This document shows, one piece after another, positions 42,280-52,488 of a stretch of DNA of 64,000 bases. The notes beneath the pieces were generated by a model that saw nothing but the letters and a program-made list of their open reading frames with translations, was not told the origin of the DNA and searched no databases. Origin of the DNA: Mumia sp. zg.B17 (GTDB taxonomy: Bacteria > Actinomycetota > Actinomycetes > Propionibacteriales > Nocardioidaceae); contig NZ_JAHWCI010000007.1 of the NCBI RefSeq assembly GCF_019550915.1, positions 1-64,000 on the forward strand. Direction: 5' to 3'. Each line of letters begins with the position of its first letter. Within the stretch, counting starts at the first letter, position 1. The translations under genes were made by a program, and so were the position numbers.

Positions 42280-42923
42280 GTCCCGCCACCGCCCGCGGCG
42301 CCCGCACGAGGGCAGCACTGCTTGCTGCCGCGCGCGAGGTCTTCGAGCGCGACGGCTTCGGCGACGCCCGCGTCGCGGAGATCACGCGGATCGCAGGCTG
42401 TGCCACCGGGTCGTTCTACACCTACTTCGCGAGCAAGGAGGAGATCCTCTCGGTCGTCCTCTACGAGGCACAGAAGGATGTCCTCCACCCGCACATCCCG
42501 CCAGAGGACGGCATCACCGACCCGGCGGAGCTCGTCGAGGCCAACCACCGGGCGTTCTTCGAGACCTACCGCGCCAACGCCCGTCTCATGCTGTTCATGG
42601 AGCAGGTCGCGAGCCACGACGCGAACTTCCGCGGGATGCGCCGGAGGCAGGGATGGGCGTACGCCGAGCGCAGCGCCGTGCTCGTCCGCCGGCTGCAGGC
42701 GCTCGGGCTCGCCGACCCCGAGCTCGATCCGGTGCTCGCCATGCGCTCTCTCGCGACCATGGTGACGCGGATGGCGTACAACACCTTCGTCGCCGGTGAC
42801 GAGACCTCCCTCGACGACCTCGTGGCGATCTCCACCCGGTTGTGGCTCAACGCGATCGGGGTGACCGCGCGCACGGAGGCCGTCCCGGCGTCAGTGCCCG
42901 CGGCGTCGGAGACATCGTCGTGA
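42276..42923 (+). CDS. TetR/AcrR family transcriptional regulator
   Basis: A 215-aa TetR regulator (HTH about residues 12-52: AAREVFERDGFGDARVAEITRIAGCATGSFYTYF). Coupled by 4-nt GTGA overlaps to both the acyl-CoA synthetase before it and the phosphotriesterase-family gene after it, so it is made with the enzymes and probably controls this operon in response to their substrate or acyl-CoA product. Confidence 0.92.
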   Translation: MSPATARGARTRAALLAAAREVFERDGFGDARVAEITRIAGCATGSFYTYFASKEEILSVVLYEAQKDVLHPHIPPEDGITDPAELVEANHRAFFETYRANARLMLFMEQVASHDANFRGMRRRQGWAYAERSAVLVRRLQALGLADPELDPVLAMRSLATMVTRMAYNTFVAGDETSLDDLVAISTRLWLNAIGVTARTEAVPASVPAASETSS

Positions 42924-43879
42924 GCACGGTGCAGACGGTCGCGGGGCCGGTCGACAGCGCCGACCTCGGTCGTACGCTCGTCCACGAGCACATCGTCATC
43001 GTCGGCGAGGAGCATCGCCAGAACTACGCCGGCGACTGGGACGAGGACCAGGTGGTGGCCGACGCGGTCCGCGACCTGACCGAGCTCGCGCGCCTCGGGA
43101 TCGACACGATCATGGATCCGACGGTGCTCGGGCTGGGCCGCTACGTGCCGCGGGTGCAGCGCATCGCGGAGCAGGTCGACCTCAACATCGTGGTGGCGAC
43201 AGGGCTGTACACCTACAACGAGCTCCCGTTCCAGTTCCACTACGCCGGTCCGGGACTGCTCTTCGACGTGCCGGAGCCGTTGACCGAGCTCTTCGTCCGC
43301 GACCTGACGGAGGGGATCGCCGACACGGGAGTCCGCGCGGCGTTCCTCAAGTGCGCGATCGAGGCCCAGGGGCTCACGCCGGGCGTCGAGCGCGTGATGC
43401 GCGCGGTGGGTCAGGCGCACGTACAGACCGGCGCACCGATCACGGTGCACACCAACCCCCACACCGGGTCGGGTCTCGTCGCCCAGCGCGTGCTGGGTGA
43501 GGAGGGTGTCGACCTGTCGAAGGTGGTCCTGGGGCACTGCGGCGACACGACGGACCTCGACTACCTGAGCAGGCTGGCCGAGGCCGGTTCGCTGCTCGGG
43601 ATGGACCGTTTCGGACTCGACCTGCTGCTGCCGTTCGAAGACCGGGTCGACACCGTCGTCGAGCTCGTACGCCGCGGCTTCGTCGACAACGTCGTGATCG
43701 CTCATGACGCATCGTGCGTCATCGACTGGTTCCCTGCGGGTGCCAAGGAGCAGGTCGTGCCCCGGTGGAACTACCGGCACATCAGCGAGGACGTCATCCC
43801 GGCCCTGCTCGACAAGGGGATCAGCCAGGCGGACCTGGAGACGATCCTGGTGCACAACCCGCGCCGTCACTTCGAGTAG
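42920..43879 (+). CDS. phosphotriesterase-family metal-dependent hydrolase (lactonase-like)
   Basis: A 319-aa amidohydrolase-superfamily protein of the phosphotriesterase family. Binuclear metal ligands are visible: HEH (about 23-25), the carbamylated Lys in AFLKCAIE (about 143), His in TVHTNPH (about 176), His in GHCGD (about 205) and Asp in IAHDA (about 263). Natural members are often lactonases or act on phosphoesters. GTG start 42920-42922 overlaps the TetR stop. Its 3' end overlaps the convergent nuclease-like gene by 59 nt because that gene reads through a hairpin repeat. Confidence 0.92.
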   Translation: MSTVQTVAGPVDSADLGRTLVHEHIVIVGEEHRQNYAGDWDEDQVVADAVRDLTELARLGIDTIMDPTVLGLGRYVPRVQRIAEQVDLNIVVATGLYTYNELPFQFHYAGPGLLFDVPEPLTELFVRDLTEGIADTGVRAAFLKCAIEAQGLTPGVERVMRAVGQAHVQTGAPITVHTNPHTGSGLVAQRVLGEEGVDLSKVVLGHCGDTTDLDYLSRLAEAGSLLGMDRFGLDLLLPFEDRVDTVVELVRRGFVDNVVIAHDASCVIDWFPAGAKEQVVPRWNYRHISEDVIPALLDKGISQADLETILVHNPRRHFE

Positions 43880-44882
43880 CCGCACGCCCGCACCGCCGTA
43901 CTCCCCCCTCGCGATCCTCCCCCTCGCGATTCGGTGAGGAGATCGGGATTTTTGCGCGGGAACTCCCGATCTCCTCACCGAATCGCCGACGTGGGGCGGG
44001 CGCGGGGGTCCATCCCCGCGAGAGCAGCGCAGCCCGTACGCGCGCGACCGCTCGAAGCGGATCCGCGATGTCGGCGGCCGCGATCACGACGACGATCCAC
44101 CCAGCTGTCGCGAGGGCGGCGAGGCGCTCGTGGTCGCGCCGACGTTGCGCGGCGCTGCGCTCGTGCTGCCAGCCGTCGTACTCGACGAGCACCTTGTACG
44201 CGATGTAGGGCATGTCGCCGCGCGCGATGAAGCGGCCCGTCGACTCGTCATGGATGTTCGTGTTCGTCGCGGGCTCGGGGAGACCGGACCCGACCAGCAA
44301 CAGCCTGACCCACGTCTCGCGTGGAGACTCGACACCGGTACGGACCAGGTCGACGGCTCGGCGCGCGCGTACGACGCCGTCGAGTCGTGACGCTGCCACG
44401 AACTCTCGGAGCCGCGGAGCCGTCGTCCACCCGGCGTGCACCAGCCAGTCGCCGGCGGCGACGAGGTCGCGCTCCGCGAGGCCGCTCGACGCGACGTCGA
44501 CGAAGGTCCTCTCGGGGCCGAGTGTCGCGATGCCCTGCAGGTCCTCGGTCACGAGCGTCCCGCGCCTGCGATGGAGCGTGATCCTGGGGTCGACGCACTC
44601 GCGCTGACGGTTCGTCGACAGATGAACGGGGCCGTCCACGTCACCGATCAGCACCCCGCGCAGGTGCAGTGCGGTGAGATGGCTGACGACCGAGTCGGGA
44701 ACGGCGAGGAGCGCGGCCTGAGACCGTACGACGACGGTGGGGTCGAGCTCGTGCCACCGCCAGACGCGAGGGTGCATCAGCACGAATCGTCGGCCCTCCA
44801 GGACGTGCCGAGGAAGGCCGTACGCGCGGAGCTGACCGACGGTGAACGGAGCGGACCTGAGTGACTGCGGGATCGCGTACAT
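43821..44882 (-). CDS. AbiEi-type winged-helix protein with C-terminal DUF559/Vsr-like nuclease domain
   Basis: A 353-aa protein with an AbiEi-like N-terminal wHTH (VGQLRAYGLPRHVLEGRRFVLMHPRVWRW, about 15-43) and a C-terminal DUF559/PD-(D/E)XK-like domain (Asp in ARGDMPYIAY about 221, EYDGWQHE about 232-239, then RRDHERLAALATAGWIVV). No partner toxin is adjacent. After the natural end of the nuclease fold the frame continues through hairpin repeat B1 (adding FGEEIG...ISSPNR-type residues) and stops only inside the convergent gene, so the hairpin insertion likely removed its original stop. Same gene type and hairpin bracketing as at 24 kb but with a different hairpin family. Confidence 0.78.
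   Translation of the reverse strand: MYAIPQSLRSAPFTVGQLRAYGLPRHVLEGRRFVLMHPRVWRWHELDPTVVVRSQAALLAVPDSVVSHLTALHLRGVLIGDVDGPVHLSTNRQRECVDPRITLHRRRGTLVTEDLQGIATLGPERTFVDVASSGLAERDLVAAGDWLVHAGWTTAPRLREFVAASRLDGVVRARRAVDLVRTGVESPRETWVRLLLVGSGLPEPATNTNIHDESTGRFIARGDMPYIAYKVLVEYDGWQHERSAAQRRRDHERLAALATAGWIVVVIAAADIADPLRAVARVRAALLSRGWTPAPAPRRRFGEEIGSSRAKIPISSPNREGEDREGGVRRCGRAATRSDGAGCAPGSSPGPPG
43926..43986. repeat. 61-bp perfect hairpin repeat B1
   Basis: A perfect 23-bp stem: the left arm begins GCGATTCGGTGAGGAGATC and the right arm ends GATCTCCTCACCGAATCGC, around a 15-nt T-rich loop (43949-43963). It lies after the phosphotriesterase-like gene and inside the extended 3' end of the nuclease-like gene. 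It could also act as a transcription terminator between the convergent genes. Confidence 0.92.
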
Positions 44883-44941
44883 GCCCTGACGGTGGGTCCG
44901 CCACGGCGTCGCGGGCCACGCCGCACGCGACCTGTGGACAA

Positions 44942-45002
44942 CGATGTGCGGAGAACGTCGGGCTTCTTTTGCGGAAGTCCCCGATCTCCTCACCGAATCG
45001 CG
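44942..45002. repeat. degenerate hairpin repeat B2, second copy of the B family
   Basis: The right arm CCGATCTCCTCACCGAATCGC is identical to that of B1; the loop is similar (TTCTTTTGCGGAAG); the left arm is eroded (about 14 of 21 positions still pair). It lies just upstream of the nuclease-like gene and provides the last codons and the TGA of the amidase gene on the minus strand. With B1 it brackets the nuclease gene in the same orientation. Confidence 0.8.
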
Positions 45003-46411
45003 GGCCGGGGGCCTCCCACGCCGATGCCGGCGCCCGAGAGCTCCTCGTACGCCCGCGCGATCGCCAGCAGACGGCGCTCCGAGCCCGCCGGACCCACGAG
45101 CTGCAGCCCGACGGGCAGGCCCTCGGGCGTGAATCCGGCCGGCACGCTGATCGCGGGACAGCCGGTGACGGTGATGAGGTACGCCGACCGCATCCAGTCG
45201 AGATAGGTGTCCTGCGGCCGACCGTTGATCGCGGTCGGGTATTCCTGGTCGGCCGGGAAAGGCGGCACCTGGCTGACCGGCATCGCGAGCACGTCGAAGG
45301 AGGCGAAGAACCGGCGCGCCTGCTCGGCGAGGGCGCTGCGCCCCGCGTACGCCTCCGCGACGTCACGCCCGGTCAGGGGACGCCCGGCACGGATGTTGTC
45401 GGCGAGCGACTCCTTGACGTCGTCGGGACGGCGGTCGAGCACGGCACCGAGCGTGTAGTCCATGAGCCAGGCGCGCAGCGTGCGGAACGTGGCTTCGGCG
45501 TCGGGGAGCTCGGGCCACGCCTCCTCGACCTGGGCGCCGGCACCCGCGAGGTCGACCCCGGCCGCACGGACGACCTCCGCGACCGAGCGATCGACCTCGA
45601 AGGCCCCGCCCAGATCGACCGACAACGCCACGCGCAGGCCGCGGAGCCCGACCGGGGCGGGGTCGGCGAACACGGCGCCCGGCGTCGAGTCGGCGGTCGG
45701 CACCCGCGGGTCCGGCCCCGCGAGCACGCCGAGCAGCATCGCGAGATCACCGACGTCGCGGGCCAACGGGCCCTGGACCGAGACCGTCTCCCACAGGTTC
45801 CAGGTCGGCCACGTCGGGACGCGACCCCAGGTCGGTCGCAGGCCGACGACGTTGCAGAACGACGCCGGGTTGCGCAGCGACCCGCCCATGTCGGACCCGT
45901 CGGCGAGCGCGACCATGCCCGACGCGAGCGCCGCCGCGGCGCCACCGCTGGAACCGCCGGCCGAGCGACCCGTGTCGTACGGGTTGACGGTCGTCCCGAA
46001 GACGGGGTTGAAGGTGTGCGAGCCCGCCGCGAACTCCGGGGTGTTGGACTTCGCCACCACCACCGCGCCCGCAGCGCGCACCCGCTCCACCACCAGCTCG
46101 TCGTACGCCGACACGTGGTCGGCCATCACCGGCGAGCCGAACGTCGTCCGCCACCCGGCGACGTGGTGCGTGTCCTTCACCGCGTACGGGAGACCGTGCA
46201 GCGCCCCGAGCTCCGCCCCGGACGAGGTCAGGTCGTCGGCTGCCGCGGCCTGCGCATGGGCGCGGTCGACGTCGATCGACACGAGCGCGTTGACCGTGCC
46301 GTTGACCCGCGCGATCCGGTCGAGATGGAGCGTGAGCAGCTCACGCGCGGAGACCTCGCGCCTGGCGACAGCCGCCGCCATCTCCCGCGCACTGCTGTAG
46401 ACGTCGATCAT
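44990..46411 (-). CDS. amidase signature (AS) family amidase
   Basis: A 473-aa amidase-signature enzyme hydrolysing a carboxamide to acid and ammonia. The Ser-cisSer-Lys triad is present: Lys in YAVKDTH (about 79), cis-Ser in GGSSGGAAAA (about 154) and nucleophile Ser in SDMGGSLRNPAS (about 178). Start ATG 46409-46411 overlaps the coxG stop (ATGA), making it the last gene of the permease/molybdenum-hydroxylase operon. The final residues and stop codon come from hairpin repeat B2. In context it could hydrolyse an amide product of pyrimidine opening such as malonamate; this is inference. Confidence 0.92.
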   Translation of the reverse strand: MIDVYSSAREMAAAVARREVSARELLTLHLDRIARVNGTVNALVSIDVDRAHAQAAAADDLTSSGAELGALHGLPYAVKDTHHVAGWRTTFGSPVMADHVSAYDELVVERVRAAGAVVVAKSNTPEFAAGSHTFNPVFGTTVNPYDTGRSAGGSSGGAAAALASGMVALADGSDMGGSLRNPASFCNVVGLRPTWGRVPTWPTWNLWETVSVQGPLARDVGDLAMLLGVLAGPDPRVPTADSTPGAVFADPAPVGLRGLRVALSVDLGGAFEVDRSVAEVVRAAGVDLAGAGAQVEEAWPELPDAEATFRTLRAWLMDYTLGAVLDRRPDDVKESLADNIRAGRPLTGRDVAEAYAGRSALAEQARRFFASFDVLAMPVSQVPPFPADQEYPTAINGRPQDTYLDWMRSAYLITVTGCPAISVPAGFTPEGLPVGLQLVGPAGSERRLLAIARAYEELSGAGIGVGGPRPAIR

Positions 46412-47073
46412 CGTGACCGGCGACCGAACAGCCCTCCGGCGACCACGCCGGCCAGGACCAGGACGCCGCCGACGACCACACCCCGAACGAAGTCGTCGTT
46501 CGATCCGGCGCGACCGCGGCCGCGCGTCGTCGACGCCGCCGGCGCCGTGAACCGCTGACCGGGCAGCGAGGTGTCGTCGGTCCATGCCGAGGACGTTGCC
46601 TCGGGCTTCGTCGTCCCGTCGGGCTCGGCACCAGCGCCGGAGAGCGCGTCGTCCACCGCCCCGAAGAACTCACCCGCCATCCGCTTGCTCACAGCCGTGA
46701 GCATCCGCTGCCCGACACCACCGATCATCCCGCCCACGACGGCGTCCGCGGCGTACGAGACACCCGTGGTGCCGTCCCCTCGGTCGGCGAACCGGACGGC
46801 CACGTCGGCCGCCACCGTGCCCGGCGCCCCGGCGCCCTGCGCCCGCATGACCAGGGACTCGTGCGGGACGAGGTCGCTGAGCGCGCAGGTGCCCGTGTAG
46901 CTCCCGCGGATCGACGCGACCCCCGCGCTCACGGTCATCGCGTACGCGTTGTCACCGGTCTCCTCGAGCACCTCGCACCCGGGGATCGTGCGTACGAGGA
47001 CCTGCGGGTCGAGCAGGGCCTCCCACACCGCGGCGACAGGTGCGTTGAGCACCGCCTCTCCGGCCACCTTCAT
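46408..47073 (-). CDS. coxG: CoxG-type SRPBCC protein, molybdenum hydroxylase maturation/membrane factor
   Basis: A 221-aa protein with an N-terminal SRPBCC/CoxG domain (1-150; GEAVLNAPVAAVWEAL...TIPGCE) and a C-terminal membrane helix (about 193-213, GVVVGGVLVLAGVVAGGLF). CoxG homologues recruit CO-dehydrogenase-type enzymes to the membrane or handle their quinone/lipid partners. Overlaps both neighbours by ATGA. Its presence indicates that the adjacent oxidoreductase works at the membrane. Confidence 0.9.
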   Translation of the reverse strand: MKVAGEAVLNAPVAAVWEALLDPQVLVRTIPGCEVLEETGDNAYAMTVSAGVASIRGSYTGTCALSDLVPHESLVMRAQGAGAPGTVAADVAVRFADRGDGTTGVSYAADAVVGGMIGGVGQRMLTAVSKRMAGEFFGAVDDALSGAGAEPDGTTKPEATSSAWTDDTSLPGQRFTAPAASTTRGRGRAGSNDDFVRGVVVGGVLVLAGVVAGGLFGRRSR

Positions 47074-49480
47074 GAGTCTCCCTCCAGAGCGGCCACCACC
47101 GCGTCGTCGCTGCCTGCGTGCGCACGCCGCAGGTCGAACAGCTCGCTCGGCGAGATCGGCATCCTGGTGATCGTGATGCCCTCCGCATCCTCGATCGCCG
47201 ACGCGAAGACCGCCGCGCTGGGGATCACCCCCGCCTCTCCGGCACCCTTGATCCCGAGCGGGTTCAACGGTGACGGCGTCTCGAGGTGGTCGATGTCGAT
47301 CGTCTCCGGCACCTCCGTGGCGTACGGCATGAGGAAGTCCATGAACGAGGCGTTCTGGAGCTGTCCGTGCTCGTCGTAGATCATCCGCTCGTAGAGCGCG
47401 CCGCCGACGCCCTGCGCGACACCGCCGTGGATCTGTCCCTCGACGATCATCGGGTTGATCAGACGTCCGCAGTCGTGGACGACGGCGTACGTGAGGATCT
47501 TGATCTCGGCCGTGTCGGGGTCGGTCTCCACGATCACGGCGTGCATGCCGGAGGCGAACGTCGACCGCGGCGGCGAGTAGAAGTCGCGGCTCTCGAGCCC
47601 GGGCGACGTCCCCTCGGGCACCGGGACCTTGTCGGGGTCACCGACGGAGAACTGGGTCGCCGCCTTGCTCGCCTCGTCGAACGCGTATCTCAAAGGGTTG
47701 CTCAGCACCGCCAGCGTGCCCAGACTGATCTGCGCACCGGGCGCCCCCCTGACCTCGACCACACCGTCGCGCAGCTCGAGGTCGTCGACGTTCGCCTCCA
47801 GGGCGTCTGCGGCCAGCTCGAGCGCCTTCTGCCTGACCGAGCGGGCCGTCAGGGCGATCGCGGACCCGCTCATCACCGCAGCACGGGAGGCGTAGGTGCC
47901 TACCGCGTACGGCATGCGCCGCGTGTCACCGGTGACGACCTCGACGTCCTCGAAGCGAACACCCAGCTCGTCGGCCACGATCTGCGCGAAGGCGGTCTCG
48001 TGGCCCTGCCCCTGGGTCGTCAGTCCGGTGGAGACCTTGACCTTGCCCGTGGTCTCGACCTGGATGTGGCCGCCCTCGTACGGGCCTACGCCGGTGCCCT
48101 CGACGTAGCAGGCCAGGCCGATCCCCACCCGCCGTCCCTGCGCTCGCATCTCGTCGCGCATCGCCGTGAACTCGTCCCACCCCACGAGCGCCTTGATCTT
48201 GTCGAGCATCTGGGGGAAGTCACCGGAGTCGTAGACCAGCGCCTTGCCGTCCTGGAAGATCAGCCCCTGGTCGTACGGGAACTCGTCGGGCTGGATGAAG
48301 TTGGCGGCGCGCACGTCGGCCCGGTCCTTGCCGAGGGCGGCGGAGATCGCGTCCATGGTGCGCTCCATCGCGAACACGCCCTGGGGACGGCCGGCGCCAC
48401 GGTACGGGGTGACGATGACGGTGTTGGTGTAGAGGCTGTGGAACGTCACCGAGTAGACCGGCGGCTTGTAGGGCCCGAGCAGCTGCGTCGAGGTGATGAT
48501 CGGGATGATCAGGCCGTACGGGATGTAGGCGCCGTGGTCGTGCCAGATCTCGACGTAGAGACCGAGGATGCGGCCGTCGTCGTCGAAGCCGACCTCGACG
48601 TGGTGCTGCTGGGCGCGCTCGTGCGCGGCGGAGACGAAGTGCTCGCGACGGTCCTCGGTGAACGTCACCGGGCGTCCCAGCGCCATCGCCGCCATCGGGA
48701 CGAGCACCTCCTCGGGCCACGGGTGCACGATCTTGACACCGAACCCTCCCCCGACGTCGGGGGTGATCACGTCGACGGTCGCGAGGTCGAGACCGAGCTT
48801 GGCGGCGATCGCGGCGCGGACCCCGGTCGAGGTCTGGGTCGAGGACCACACCTGGAGACGACCGCTGTCGGTGTCCCACTTCGCGAGCGTGCCGCGGCCC
48901 TCCAGCGGGGTGGACGCGCTGCGCTCGACGTCGAGGTTGAGCGAGAGGCGGTGCGGGGCGCGTCCGATCGCCGCCAGGGCGTCGCCGGTCGCCTGGGTCG
49001 ACGACGCGGCGAGGTTGCCGGGGACGTCGTCGTGCACGAGGCGGTCGGCCGCCCGAGCCGCGTCGAGCCCGACGACCGGCGGAAGCACCTCGTACGACAC
49101 CACGATCCGGCCGACCGCGTCCTCGGCCACGTAGCGGTCCTCCGCCACCACCATCGCGATCGCCTCACCGACATGGTTGACCTCGTCCTTGGCGAGGGCG
49201 TACTGCGTGCGTCCGTGCGTGAGGTCGGGGTGCGGGATGAGCAGCGGGAGCGGCTCGGCCATCGCTCCTGTGAGGTCGTCGTAGGTGTAGACCGCGACGA
49301 CCCCGTCGAGGTCGAGCACGGGGTCGACCTCGATGTCGACGATGCGGGCGTGGGCGTGCGGCGACCTGAGGACGGCGACGTGGAGCGCGTCGGGCGCGAG
49401 GTCGTCGAGGTAGCGGCCGCGTCCCCGCAGGAACCGCTCGTCCTCCACCCTGGCGACCCGAGCGCCGAACGCCTTGGTCG

Positions 49481-49484
<4 letters not shown>
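47070..49484 (-). CDS. molybdenum hydroxylase large subunit (xanthine dehydrogenase/CoxL family)
   Basis: An 804-aa molybdopterin-binding subunit. N-terminal aldehyde-oxidase/xanthine-dehydrogenase a/b-hammerhead domain (about 15-125), then the Mo-cofactor domains: VGGGFGVK (about 263), PYRGAGRPQG (about 360-369), EGTGVGPYEGG (about 467) and the catalytic Glu in GIKGAGEAG (about 750). The active-site loop is RGAGRP, not the AYxCSFR of true CO dehydrogenases, so it hydroxylates an organic ring rather than CO. Encoded between a UraA-type permease/FAD/FeS genes and coxG, with ATGA overlaps on both sides; a uracil- or purine-type substrate is inferred. Confidence 0.93.
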
Positions 49485-50022
<538 letters not shown>

Positions 50023-50026
<4 letters not shown>

Positions 50027-50907
50027 CGGGCACCTTGCGCGTCGCTCGCCGTCGCGCGGGCGTGCGCCGCGCGCACCACCCGGCGCGTCAGCACACCCGC
50101 GAGGTGTCGCCGGTAGTCGGCGCTGCCGTGGATGTCGGTCTCCGGATCGACCGCGCCGGTCGCGATCTCCGCGGCGGCGTCGACGTTGGCGTCGCTCGCC
50201 GAACCGTCCACGAACGCCTCCGACAGGTCGAGCACGAGCGGTGTCGGCGAGACCGAGAGATAGGAGGCCCGCACTCTCTCGATGGCACCCGCTGCTCCCA
50301 CGGAGACGACCGCGGCGACCCCGCACAGCGCGTAGTCCCCGTGCCGCCGCGTCACCTCGTCGATCGCGGCACCGGAGCCCGGCCGCAGCGCCGGCACCTG
50401 CAGCTCAAGCGCCAGCTCGGCGGGGCGGACGGTGCACTCCAGCGGGCCGACGAAGAGGTCGGCCGCCTCGATCGTGCGACGCCCCCGGGTCGACGCGACC
50501 GTCACGGCGGCGTCAAGCAGCGCGGCGACCGCAGGCATCTCGGCCGCGGCGTCGGCGTGGACCACCGATCCGAGCGTGGTGCCGCGGTTGCGGATGGTCG
50601 GGTGGGCGACCAGCCGCATGGCGTGGCGCAGCAGTGGCTGGACCCGCCATGCGTCGACGTCGGTCTCGACGTCGACGTGGCGGGCCAGCGCCCCGATGCG
50701 GACACCGTCCTCGTCTGTCCGCACGTAGGCGAGCTCGGCCAGCCCGTTGATGTCGACGAGCGTGGTCGGCGAGGCGATCCGCATTGACAGCATCGGGACC
50801 AGGCTCTGGCCGCCCGCGAGCACCTTGGCGTGCGGGTCGGACCCGAGGACGTCGAGCGCCTCGTCGAGCGTGGCCGGGCGGACGTAGGAGAACGGTGCGG
50901 GCTTCAC
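50023..50907 (-). CDS. molybdenum hydroxylase FAD-binding subunit
   Basis: A 294-aa FAD subunit: AGGQSLVPML (about 31-40) and TIRNRGTTLGSVVHADAAAE (about 104-123) bind FAD; a C-terminal CO_deh_flav_C domain follows. It transfers electrons to the downstream acceptor. The GTG 50905-50907 overlaps the permease stop (GTGA). Subunit order FAD-FeS-Mo is the CoxMSL order. Confidence 0.94.
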
Positions 50908-52292
50908 AGTGCTCGCGTCACCTCTTCCGCGCCGTCGTCGTCGGTGTCCTCGCCGTGCCGCCTCCAGGCGACCAGGTGGTAGAAGGCGATGACGAGGATC
51001 GTGCCGAGGGCGATGCCCCCCAGCTGGAAGTCGTCGGTGAAGACGAGCGTCACGTTGCCGACACCGACGATGATGCCCGCGGCCAGCCCGACGATGTTGA
51101 CCGGATCACCGAAGTCGACGCGGTTCTCGACCCAGATCTTGGCGCCGACCAGGCCGATCATGCCGTAGAGCACCACCGTGATGCCGCCGAGCACACCGCC
51201 TGGGATGGCGTTGACGATCGCGCCGAACTTCGGGCACAGGCCGAGGACGATCGCCACCAGCGCGGCGAAGTAGTAGGCCGCCGTCGAGTAGATGCGGGTG
51301 GCGGACATGACGCCGATGTTCTCGGCGTACGTGGTCGTCGGCGAGCCGCCGAACGCGCTGGCGAGCGAGGTGGCGAGACCGTCGGCGCCGATCGCGCGGC
51401 CCATGTAGGGGTCGAGGTTGTCGCCGGTCATCTCGGCGACGGCCTTGACGTGACCGGTGTTCTCGGCGATGAGCGCGATGACGCCCGGGAGGACGAGCAG
51501 GATGAAGGTGAAGCTGAAGCTCGGGGCGTGCACGGCCGAGACGCCGTCGGCGAGCGTGCCGGACGGGAGGTCGAACCACGAGGCGTCACCGACGGCCGAC
51601 CAGTCGACCCGCTGGTGCGCGACCTCCTCGCCGGCGCTGGGCACGAAGGAGGTGATGTCGCCGAAGAGCACGTCGGCCGCCCACGAGATCAGGTAGCCGA
51701 AGATCAACGCGAGGAAGACGGCGATCCGGCCCCAGAAGCCGGGGAGGAGCACGGCCGCGCCGACCATGAACGCCGCCGTCGCGAGGGCGATCCATTGGTC
51801 CTGCGGCCAGTAGGTCGCGGCGACCACCGGTGCGAGGTTGAAGCCGATCAGCATGACGACCGCGCCGGTCACCGCAGGCGGGAGCAGCGTGTGCAGGAAG
51901 CGCGTGCCGGCGAAATGGACCGCGACGCCGACGGCAGCCAGGACGAGACCGGCCACGAGGATGGCTCCGGTGACGTCGGCGGAGTCACCGCCCTGTCCTC
52001 GGATCGCGGCGACCGCGGCGACGAACGAGGCGCTGGTGCCGAGATAGCTCGGCACCATGTTGTTGGTGATGAGCAGGAACATGATCGTGCAGATGCCGGA
52101 GAAGAGGATCGCCAGGTTGGGATCCAGGCCCATCACCACGGGGAAGACGAAGGTGGCGCCGAACATCGCCACGACGTGCTGCGCGCCGAGCCCGGCCGTG
52201 CGGCCCCAGCTCAGCCGCTCGCGTGGTCCCACCGCCTCACCGGGAGGCGGTGTCTTGCCGTCGTGCACCACGTCCCACTTGAACATCGACAT
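50904..52292 (-). CDS. NCS2 family uracil/xanthine permease, UraA-like
   Basis: A 462-aa NCS2 nucleobase permease with about 14 membrane segments. The two Glu that bind the base in UraA have counterparts here: ALIAENTGHV (about 277) and TTTYAENIGVMSATRIYS (about 323). The second stretch is close to the E. coli UraA sequence and unlike the QNNGV type of xanthine permeases, so uracil or thymine is the favoured substrate. Start ATG 52290-52292 with GAGGAG 8 nt upstream; TAGGGT (52362-52367) is a likely -10, giving a leader of ~65 nt. First gene of the six-gene operon. Confidence 0.92.
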   Translation of the reverse strand: MSMFKWDVVHDGKTPPPGEAVGPRERLSWGRTAGLGAQHVVAMFGATFVFPVVMGLDPNLAILFSGICTIMFLLITNNMVPSYLGTSASFVAAVAAIRGQGGDSADVTGAILVAGLVLAAVGVAVHFAGTRFLHTLLPPAVTGAVVMLIGFNLAPVVAATYWPQDQWIALATAAFMVGAAVLLPGFWGRIAVFLALIFGYLISWAADVLFGDITSFVPSAGEEVAHQRVDWSAVGDASWFDLPSGTLADGVSAVHAPSFSFTFILLVLPGVIALIAENTGHVKAVAEMTGDNLDPYMGRAIGADGLATSLASAFGGSPTTTYAENIGVMSATRIYSTAAYYFAALVAIVLGLCPKFGAIVNAIPGGVLGGITVVLYGMIGLVGAKIWVENRVDFGDPVNIVGLAAGIIVGVGNVTLVFTDDFQLGGIALGTILVIAFYHLVAWRRHGEDTDDDGAEEVTRAL

Positions 52293-52488
52293 CCCGGTCT
52301 CCTCAGAGCGTGTGCGAGCCGCCGCCGGGGGATCTCGTCGGCGCACCCGGCCAATGACGAGACCCTAGTAGTGACGAGCGACATGCGACATGGTGCGAAC
52401 CTGCCAACGGACCCCTGACCGGCCTGTCAGGCCTTGCTCTGCGTGTTCATCTGCCCGAAAAGAACCTGGACGGCGATAGCCTCGAGCG

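Noticed and set aside
44933-44941. A perfect TTGTCCACA DnaA box on the minus strand next to hairpin B2
   Set aside because: Single isolated 9-mer; expected by chance about once in windows of this size and base composition.
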